Below the pieces are notes generated by a model, which was not told where the DNA came from, ran no database searches, and was given only the letters and a program-made list of their open reading frames with translations. From assembly GCA_000444245.1 (NCBI GenBank), contig ATSW01045507.1:1-21000 (forward strand): a stretch of DNA of 21,000 nucleotides, given 5' to 3'. Shown here one piece after another: positions 1 to 9,300 of the stretch. This stretch comes from Botryllus schlosseri. Taxonomy: Eukaryota; Chordata; Ascidiacea; Stolidobranchia; Styelidae. Both the position numbers and the translations under genes were made by a program. Each line of letters starts with the position of its first letter. The stretch's first letter is position 1.

Positions 1-384
1 CCTTTATCTATACGTCAAAAAGTTAGTTGGATAGCAGCTTCCCATCAGTACCGTAGTACTGGACCTGGTCGCAGCCTGGTATATTATCAGATTCGCAGCT
101 TGATCATCCAGCAATAAGATCGAACGAATCATATACTAGAAAACTTCCAAAGAACATTCATATGAATAAGGGATATCAGTAGTCTACTAAAACATTTAAA
201 ACAAACGACCAGCCATGTCAAAACGAGCTCATTTTATGACTATTCTCACATTACATATATTCAATAACATTTACCGCATTTCCATACCTTACAGTACGAG
301 TACATGGATGTTATGATCCTTTACGCCATCAGGTAGCAGAAACTGCTTCAATATATCCATTCCGCCAAGTCTGTTCGTGTACCC

Positions 385-470
385 TACTCTCTGCCTGAAG
401 CCTGACGAACCACCAATTCAAATTCCAAACTGAAATCGAGCGCGCTCTACCGTAACGAAGGTGGTGACCC
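385..470 (-). repeat. Possible tRNA-derived SINE fragment
   Basis: On the - strand, TTACGGTAGAGCGC (454-441) resembles the tRNA A box with its GGTAGAGC continuation, and GGTTCGTCAGG (411-401) starts like a B box about 43 bases later, near tRNA spacing. The B box matches only in its first six bases. No tail or target duplication was found. Weak. Confidence 0.22.
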
Positions 471-2429
471 CTCTGCGTCACAGGGACATATGTATATTTT
501 GTTCAAATATTATCCTTAAACTTAGTGGTTTGGTCAGTTGAATAATATTATTTTACATACACCATGATTTTATGGGATCCCCGAACGTACCGATAGTTTA
601 TGAATGCGAAATTGATGATAAATTACGAAGTATAAATTTTCTTGAAAGTAAGCCGCTGCGGCGAAGTGTTACATATAAACGGAGAAATACGCAGAAGTGT
701 TGCGACGATAATGGCCCAATGCGTTCATATGCCCAAAAAGTGTGTCTGTACGCAGAATAAAGTGTTATGAAGTGTTCAATACGACCTTGCCGATTTAGAG
801 TGTAATATATATAAAGTGCAATAACCACCGTGTATATTTTGATCAAATGCCTGAGAATCGGAGGAACGGAAGCTGCTTATTATCTCGCCCGGTAGCGATA
901 TTTACAGTTTACTGTATATTTGCTATATTCGCTGGAAATATGAACCTTTTTGCTATTTGGCATTCCAACTGTCGGATCACCTCATTTTTCATATGGCAAC
1001 ACACATGACGCTGTTAGGCATAGAGTATTGCGTAGCCTAGTGGAACCTACAGAAAGTAGAGCCCAACCATTCACTTGCGAAGAAGTGAGAATGTCGAAAA
1101 AGGCTAGTAGCCTATAGATATAAATATGTAGGATGCGCGAGCTATTATTCATTCGGACCGCTCGGCGAATCATTGAGCGTAGACAGGGAAGAATTGTTTC
1201 GCTGTTGTACCGCTGCAACCTATTTACAGATTTTACGCCAAATTGCTAGGAGCGTTTGGTCAAGTTTTCTTCGCCAGACCTTACATAACTACTTGAGATC
1301 AAGCAAGGCAACTGGAGTTTTATAGTACGAATAGCTTTCTGAGAACATCGTTGAATATCTGCATTACAATCACTACTCAGGCGTACTAAGTGCTTACATT
1401 TCGCCAAGGATCATTAGTTGCAATCAGAGGAAAAGATGCACGAAAATAATCCTTTCATAAAACCAATGACAACTAGAACCCAGAAGTATAGCATTCAATG
1501 TACATTTCCACGTCGCAAACGGGCGCTGAATTCGAGTCTGATTCTGGTCAACTGAAATCAAGAGTTGAATGTCTTTGTAGGTTCCTCACCGTCGCTCAAT
1601 TAGTTCAAAATTTGCTTGTAATGCTCGAAATTCCGGCACAGAATTGGATGTTTGCAGTACGGCCTTACAAATCTAATTGGTATGACCCGTGACCAACGGC
1701 CGTAACTAAAGCAGTTTTTAAAAGAACCAAAGTTACGAATGAAACTAGAATACGCGTTGCAAAGCATAATTATTGCAACTTGCCGGGTGTCTCTACTGCG
1801 CAACAGATACGACACATTCTGGAAATTAACACCGCCTAGCCGGCACCTCCAACGCGGCAAAATACCGCTTCAATGCCGATGTATATATGCGTGTTTATTT
1901 TATATCAAAACCGACGACTTGATACAATACATTCTCGTTAGGTGTGATTTACGTCTGCTCAAGCAGGAGATAAAATCAGTGAGTGGATTTAAGAGCGATA
2001 GTATTCAGCTGTAACGTTCAACCGGACATAAATCGTCTGGACAAATCATTGCCGAAAATCGTGCTGGCATCGCACCGTCGTAGACGCGGTGTGGATACTA
2101 ACCCGAAGTATTACGTAACATACGACTAATGATATTAAATCAAATGTGGTAGGTGAGGTGGATATCGCATTTGAGCAGCTTCTGACAATAATAGAAGTTT
2201 AATCATACTGTTGCGTAGTCACCAGCAACAGTAAAGTTTGAAATTTCGATTCTGCTTTTCCAGACAACTAATTTGTTTGGAGCATACCAGTAATTGCCCC
2301 GAATTTATAAAACGTTTGCCGTGTTGTCTTCGCAAGAATGGTTTCAAGGAAACATTCGCCGTAAATTCGTAAATTGCTATATAGGCGCGGTATGCTTAGA
2401 GTATATACGGGTTCCTCGTATGTATGGTG

Positions 2430-2969
2430 TCAATTGTTACGTTCCATTGTCTTGAATTTATTGTTTTTGGCAAAATATATTACGTAAGACGTTCCGAATT
2501 GACGAGGGTTACGGCGTGTATCTATATTATGCAATTGTATGGGTAACGTGATTAAAACAAATACTTTTACCATCCCCAGCGTGGGATGTGAACAAAGCAA
2601 GGAGCGGTTAAATAGGAATGTTCTAGGATACCTAAACGCCAAGAGGAGATGTACGTGTCTTCGCCAATATTCGATCAAACGTACACAAATCGAGTAGAGT
2701 AAACCCCGCCTCACATTTCGCGCAACACCCACGACGTTGTTTTGTGAAAGTATACGCAACGTAACTACGCTACCGATATTAACCAAGACGACGCACAGTT
2801 TACGACGAACAACAGAGGCGTCGCTACGTTTTTCGTGCTCAAAGTTATCTCTTGACGTGTTCGTCAATAGCATGTTGGTGTCCGGCAGTAAACCGCGTTG
2901 AAAAGCTTGCCGTGATAGATAAGGAAGATTTATACATAAACCTAAAACACGAAGACTAAGATCTACCAT
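2430..2969 (-). other. Unassigned 179-codon open frame
   Basis: An ATG-to-stop frame of 179 codons, much longer than most non-genic open frames here, lying antisense to and left of the ADAMTSL5-like gene. The translation is Leu/Val/Arg-rich (for example SVVRRKLCVVLVNIGSVVTL), without a signal peptide, repeat or motif I recognise. CpG is dense at 2720-2835. It may be chance, a decayed mobile-element piece, or an exon of an unknown gene. Confidence 0.22.
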
Positions 2970-3250
2970 GTTAATTGTCAGATGTGTGATATCGTCCTTC
3001 TTGCCACGGTTGTGACTTGTGACAGATCTATAGCCAACAGGCTGCTATTTTGTTAGTAACCCGAGGTGCACAAGTCAGATGAGACTTGGTAGCCATTAAT
3101 TAATTAATCAGAGTCATGACAGTGCGAAACAACAGATATGTCGGTCAGGGTCGGCAGCCAGTTTGTAATTCCAGCTGAAAATGACAATATCTTAAATTGT
3201 TTTGTATCACTCAAACCGTTTTACGAACAGTATGTTATAATAATAATAAT

Positions 3251-3288
3251 CATTTTCAGATCATATGATATAATATTACATCACAAGG
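3251..3288 (+). promoter_or_regulatory. Splice-acceptor-like site and 29-base leader before the start codon
   Basis: CATTTTCAG ends at 3259, just 29 bases before the ATG, and is preceded by a (TAA)4 run at 3238-3250. It could join a non-coding 5' exon further left, or serve as a spliced-leader acceptor if the animal trans-splices (tunicates do). No TATA box or 5' exon was identified, so this may also be chance. Confidence 0.4.
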
Positions 3289-3345
3289 ATGGGTGTTTGT
3301 GTCCTTTTGACGTTTGCCTTGCTGTTATCCACGTCGTTGGCACTG
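3289..3345 (+). CDS. ADAMTSL5-like exon 1: start codon and signal peptide
   Basis: Encodes 19 residues, [19 protein letters not shown], a textbook hydrophobic signal peptide with small residues near the likely cleavage point. It ends in phase 0 at a GTAAGC donor (3346). This ATG was chosen because it gives a signal peptide, joins exon 2 in frame, and lies 29 bases after a plausible splice acceptor. Longer open frames that overlap this stretch in other frames have no such logic. Confidence 0.8.
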
Positions 3346-6300
3346 GTAAGCAATTTAGAATATTCTGTATTTTTAACGCAGTCAATGTCAATACGGCACT
3401 ACACGGTGAGCAGCGAACTCGTCTTTTTGTGTCACTGGCAAAAAGGATGCGTTGAGGCAAGCCCGCGTATGGGACAATTTGAGTAAACTCCCAGTTTTTG
3501 AAAAAAATTATATGAATGGCCGAAATGAGTCGTAGGTCGTTCACTCCAGAGAACATCAAATAGAGCATGGTTTTCAATGGATTGTATAATGTATATATTA
3601 GTTATCTGCATTCTGACTCGGTATTTCAGCGAGTTTAGCTCAAGATCCGCTTTCTGCTAGTTTTGAGGTTATACTATCAATAGAGGGCGGTTTACCTAGC
3701 TAGCCATTCTCGGAATTTTAGCCCGCATAACTCTCGTGAGAAGCAGCCGTTAGCGAATCAAATGCTAGTGTTACATGGCTATGCCTTGTTGAATTTGAAT
3801 CGTCCGGGCTGAATTGGCGAATAATGACCTGTCGTGAGCGTAGTCCTTGGCAAACAGCTCGGCAATTGTAAATGTGTTTACGCAGCTTACAGGAATTCTA
3901 TCGTCGCATCGCTATGTATTCATAACCAAGTCTACAGTTAGGCCTATAACGAAGTGCAATCAGCTTAATACGCATTTCTTAAAAAGGTCCAGTTTGCTAT
4001 ATACGATGCCTACAATATAGTGATGTTTTTCCTCGATGCATTACATATTTCTATAATGTAGCAATTAAACTAACACCGAAAATAAGTAATATAGAGTGAT
4101 TTGAAGCATGATTTATCAGCTGTCAGCCGTCAAAGTGCCACGATTACATTCAAAGAAAAGTAATCAAAATCGCAATCGTACAAAAGTAGTCAAAATGTGT
4201 CAGATAGATCCCTCTGTAGATCTGAATCTGTGCAGATATGTCTTGAAGTCGGAATTTAGTTATCTAGCAACCAATAGCGTCGTGTGCGATTCTGACCAGT
4301 ATCAAAATATTATGATGTGACGTTGGGGAATGTTTAGATTTAGACCATCATTTTTTTACTAAAATTTCTTCTCTTTTTCGAAAAGCTATCGCTCTCTTTT
4401 GTAACCTATATACACTCCAAATATTATAGCATTGCTTCGCAGAACACATCAAACTTTAGCACGCGATATTCATATAGTTCTATGATTGAAATCACTCTCA
4501 CAACAAATGTGGCTCGTAAAAATGTTGTATTTAAAACCCCCATTCATAAGGCTTGGCTTGTTTTTCCAGGGTAAGTCGCACGCACGCGACGGAAGGCCTA
4601 TTCCAAAGAAGAGCACGAGAGACGTGGGAACAGTCGTCAAAATGAAATATTATCATCCGATCAAAATCGCGGAAATCGAAAAGAGGGTTCCGGAATTGCG
4701 TGCCACCATAATCGAACACAAACCGGACGACGGCTACCATCTGGGAGTGGATTTGATCACGCCTAATCGACACTACGAGCCAGCCGAAATCAGTTCGCCA
4801 CTAACAGATGGTGGTATCTCTTGGAGTGCGTGGACAACGTGGGGGGAATGCTCGCTGTCTTGCGGGGGCGGGGTATCATCGAGGACGAGGATTTGCGTTT
4901 CTAGGTGAATTTTCTATTTCTCTTTGAACGTCCTTTGATTAAGTATCTGAATCCACTCGCATATAACGTAAAAATATGCTTGTGTAATGACCAACGGCTG
5001 ATATAGTAAACCATTGGCCTAATATTTGAGACAATCTTACTATACTCACGCACTCGCACCGTCTTTCTTCATCTCGTATCACACTGGGCTTCAGCTAGCC
5101 AGAAATGCCGTGCATCGTCACGAGGTAATTAGATTAACGACATAGCATACTCTTATTCATCCAGAACTTGGTTTATTATAGCATGTTTTAATGCACGCGC
5201 ACAGTTCCGCGTTCCGAAGAATGATCTAGATGAGGCAACTACACGCGTCGATTCTTGTCGCTATATATCGCATGCGTGACAAAAATAAGGGCTCGGGCCC
5301 GTGTACTGTATTGTATAATGCAGCTATGGGTAAAATAGACTATATCCACATCTAAACTTAGTCGCTCTCTTTTCAGGTATGCAGCAAGCGAAATAGACCT
5401 CGCGTGTGACGGACAATCTGTTGGGTATCGACTTTGCAACACCCAGGTATGAGGCGTGATGCCTTCACCAATAAGTAACGTGCTATGCGTGTCTTATATG
5501 TCAAATTCATTCACTCAGGATTGTCCCAAAGGCAGTACCGATTTTCGCTCCAAGCAATGCTCGGAGCACGACGACGAGCCATACTTTGGACAAAACTATA
5601 AATGGACTGCATTCAATGGTAAGTGAAGTCGGTACACGTCGTCCTGCCGTAACAATTTCCGTTTGTCGTCATAATGGAACAAAGTAGCTATTTTGTGACG
5701 ACGACAATAAACTTATAACAGTAATATGTTTAAAAGAACCAGTGTTTAAATGTGTATCGCAAATTATCCACGAGCATGGCGCATTAGTGCTGTTTGTTTT
5801 GCAGGACCAGATGGTAGCACTTGTGAGCTGCAGTGTCGCGCTGAAGACATGTCAGTGTATCATACAACATATTTGTCATTTGGATCGGTCCGAGACGGCA
5901 CGAAATGCGGAGTTGAAGGTGTCTGCATAGCAGGAGAATGCATGGTAATTACAAACGCACTGATATGTTCGGTCTCTATGAGCAGACTTTTGGAAGATAT
6001 GGATTGCGTAATTCGAAATAGTTACAGTTACTTATTCACGATTTGCACCATGGTACTCCTTTCTCTGGAAGACACATAAAGTCAGTGAACCTCAATAGAG
6101 TTCAAGGCCAGAATGCAACGAATTCAACATGAATTTTGTTCGTGATCATGCCGAGATTCTACTTGATCCGTCAAGTTATGCAAGATAGCAAGTTATATAC
6201 GCCTCATTTCTTAAAACAACCGCCCCTTCAATATGGTAAAAGATGTTGCGGTGAACATCGCCGAAGGTTGAAATTTTCAAAAGTATGCGCAGATTGCCAT

Positions 6301-9300
6301 CTATATTAGAACTATCTGTGAAAATCTGAAACCTTTGAACGAAATTGGTACACTTTTGTATCAATTTAATCGTTACAGGGCGGAATAATACATCAAACTC
6401 ACACCGCGAATGCAAGAATGTAAATTGTCCAATTTTGTGAACACAAATGCGTTACCGATTCAAATCCAGCATGTATATTGAAATGTCTTACTTTACTTTC
6501 ATCAGGATATCGGCTGCGACGGAGTCATCGGTTCAAACCGCAAGAAAGATCAGTGCGGGGTTTGCATGGGGGATAACTCTACGTGTGTTCAGATTTACAA
6601 CACGGTAGAACACGTAGATGGTAAGTTCATTTAATCCTGGGTTAATGCCGACTCCTTGCAACGCCATTTATTTGCCTTGCAGGTCGCTCGCCTGATTATC
6701 ATCGATTAGCCGACATACCGATCGGAGCAACAAATGTCATAATCAAAGATTACAATAAATGCCATCTCGGTAAGCAGTATTTCCTTCTGCTTATCCGAGA
6801 CGATTTAAATAGAACACAACACTCATATGGGAATCGCATACGTGTTTGCTAAGTTTCCATGAACAAATCAACTTCAAGTTACGTTGAAGTGTTTGGAGAG
6901 TCGAACCACAAAAGCATATATTGACAGACACATTCGGAATTTAGCAAGTCACACACGCAATCAACCTGCGTCGTCAGTCACCCAAAAAGTGCTTACCCCG
7001 CTAATGTTCGATACCAAATTGTATAACCATTTACGAAATGAAAATAACAGTTATCGGACCATTGTTTACCCTGGTTGACGTATCAAAATTGACTATTATG
7101 TATATATGATCAGACGCCGTTGAAAACTCCCTGACCTTATTCGGTTATAAGAAGATATATCTCCAGAATGAAATACCATACCAATTCAAATCATTTACAA
7201 ATGCGACGCATGTTTTCATACAGCCCTGTTCGAAATCGATGAAGACGATAATCAGAACTCGATAATCAACGGAAATTGGCTGATCAACTTCCCCGGCCAA
7301 TACGACGCTTCTGGCGTGTCCGTGATATACGACAGGGTCGGAGAAAAAGAGTCGATCCGAATTCTTGGACCGACTAAGAAAATCATTCGTCTGATGTCGT
7401 TGGTACGTATACAGAGTTCATGTTTTCTTGTGATTGACGATATGTAATATAGTAGTAGCGGAATCTATACTTATTATAAATATCTTCGACACTTCTGACA
7501 CGGACAATCTTAGTTCGGCAATGTTTACCGTTTCGTTAATTCCGTTTCAGATCGTGAATAACAAAAAGCAACCTTCCGTGGAATACGAATACTGGGTTCC
7601 AAAGTCCTCCTCCGACGCCAGCACAGCTGCTTTGGGAACTGGTCGACGGGTACTAGCCCCGCAAATAGGTATGGGAAATCGAACGTTTCAAACTACAGCG
7701 CATTGCAGCAACGCTCAATTTTCACACGTCTTTCCAGACTTTCTCAAACTTATCAAAGCTCACGGATTCGATGTCCCGGATTTAACGAACAATACCCCCG
7801 CGCCCACGAAAGTTACCACAACCACCATTCCTACTACTACAACAACAAAAACTACCACGACAACAGCTGTGCAAAGTTCGCTCGAGAGAGAGGTAGGCCA
7901 ATTCAAGTTTCCATGTAACGCGCCAAACTGTTCTTGAAATACGAAAGCTAACTTTTCACGGTTCGATTAATGCGACCCTGCGTGCGCATGATTGTAACCG
8001 ACTGTTGACGCATATCTTCAGACTGCAAAATCGAAACCTTCGGTCCGACCGGCCCAGTGCAACAAGAAGCTCGGAGGGAAAAAGAAACTTCTGTGCGAAA
8101 GCGATTTCGGTAAGTGTTTTGCTGTTCCATTATATATTTCTTAATATATACCTCCAAGAAGCTCTTCTAATATAACAGTGATCGCATATCGACATACATA
8201 ACCGTAACAATCACACACACGTACCAATGAACTATAATTATGCTGTATTCTGTGAAATAACGTAGGTATTTCGTGGTTTAGCTCCAGTTTCGGGCACATC
8301 GAGAAGATGGTGAACGGAGCTAATGAAACCATGACGAAGTTTCACCATTGCAAATCTGAGCCTCAACCCAAACGATATTCATCACCATTTGATCGTCAAT
8401 TTTCCCAGCCGCCCCTCTTACACTGCAAAACAGTCCCTGGCAATCGCATTATATCGTCAGAATGATGCCACAACAAATACAATTCACCACCTTGGCGCGA
8501 ACCTGTTTAATGATTCGCAGTGTGATGTACACAATGCGATCAGATAAGCGCACACAATGTGAGACTTGTTACCTGTCACCGATAACTTATTAAAACTTCA
8601 ACAAGCGTGGCTTCAAAATGAGGGCGAATGAATGTCATTTCTCAAATGAACTCGTAAACATTTACACAGGATCTTATGGATTTGTGATAGCGATCTCAAA
8701 ATCAATTTCAGGCGTACAGTATCTGAAGCTTTACACAACGTAATTCGATAGGGTAAAGTGCCAGGATTAAACCTTTGAAGATGTCTGTTTGAAATTGCCA
8801 TTCAAAAACAGTTGGTAGGACGTAGTCGCGAGCGAGTGCTCCTCTCAAACATATCAGCTTTGCTTATCGTATGCTCACAGTAAAATTGATGATACCGAGT
8901 CTAACTATGTGACAAAACATATCGTTTACCATCTCCCATTCCATCTACATGAAATCTAAAGTGTAACACCGTGTTATTGAATCCGATAACATAAGGTATG
9001 CACGTCGGGTTCGATCATTGCAACAAAGTTGCGATAAACAACTAATTCCCGTCGTCCATGTTTCAAACGCAGGGTAAATACAAGTTCGAAATTATATAAT
9101 CGGTGTTGATAATATCCGTATCTCCGTAATTTACATGTGAAATGTATTTTCTGTACCCATTCCGCATCCATCTTTACCAGTAATGTGGATTCAGTAAGTA
9201 TCTTATGGGGCTTTTTAAATTTTGGCATTGTTTCCCGTTATCACATAAATCATGTTCCAGCAATAGATAGGAGGCGTAATTTCACTGTCCAACGGGTCTT

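Larger units (their letters stand above)
1..3250. other. Upstream non-coding DNA, no recognised gene
   Basis: All six frames are mostly broken and no family is recognisable. It holds a weak tRNA-SINE-like patch near 385-470, a cluster of GAAGTGTT words at 663-780, and one 179-codon - strand open frame at 2430-2969. The promoter of the ADAMTSL5-like gene should lie here, but no core element is convincing. Confidence 0.5.

Noticed and set aside
2540-2700. Cysteine-containing + strand frame (QSKERLNRNVLGYLNAKRRC)
   Set aside because: It looked briefly like an NTR start, but lacks the SDF motif, a fitting donor and any partner exon.
3138-3455. 105-codon + frame over the start of the gene
   Set aside because: It overlaps exon 1 in another frame, includes a poly-Ile run from the TAA repeat, and has no family features; the signal-peptide frame explains the region better.
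3289-4904. A true ADAMTS protease upstream of the TSR
   Set aside because: A signal peptide joins in frame to the TSR exon and no HExxH or propeptide/protease exon is seen between them or upstream.
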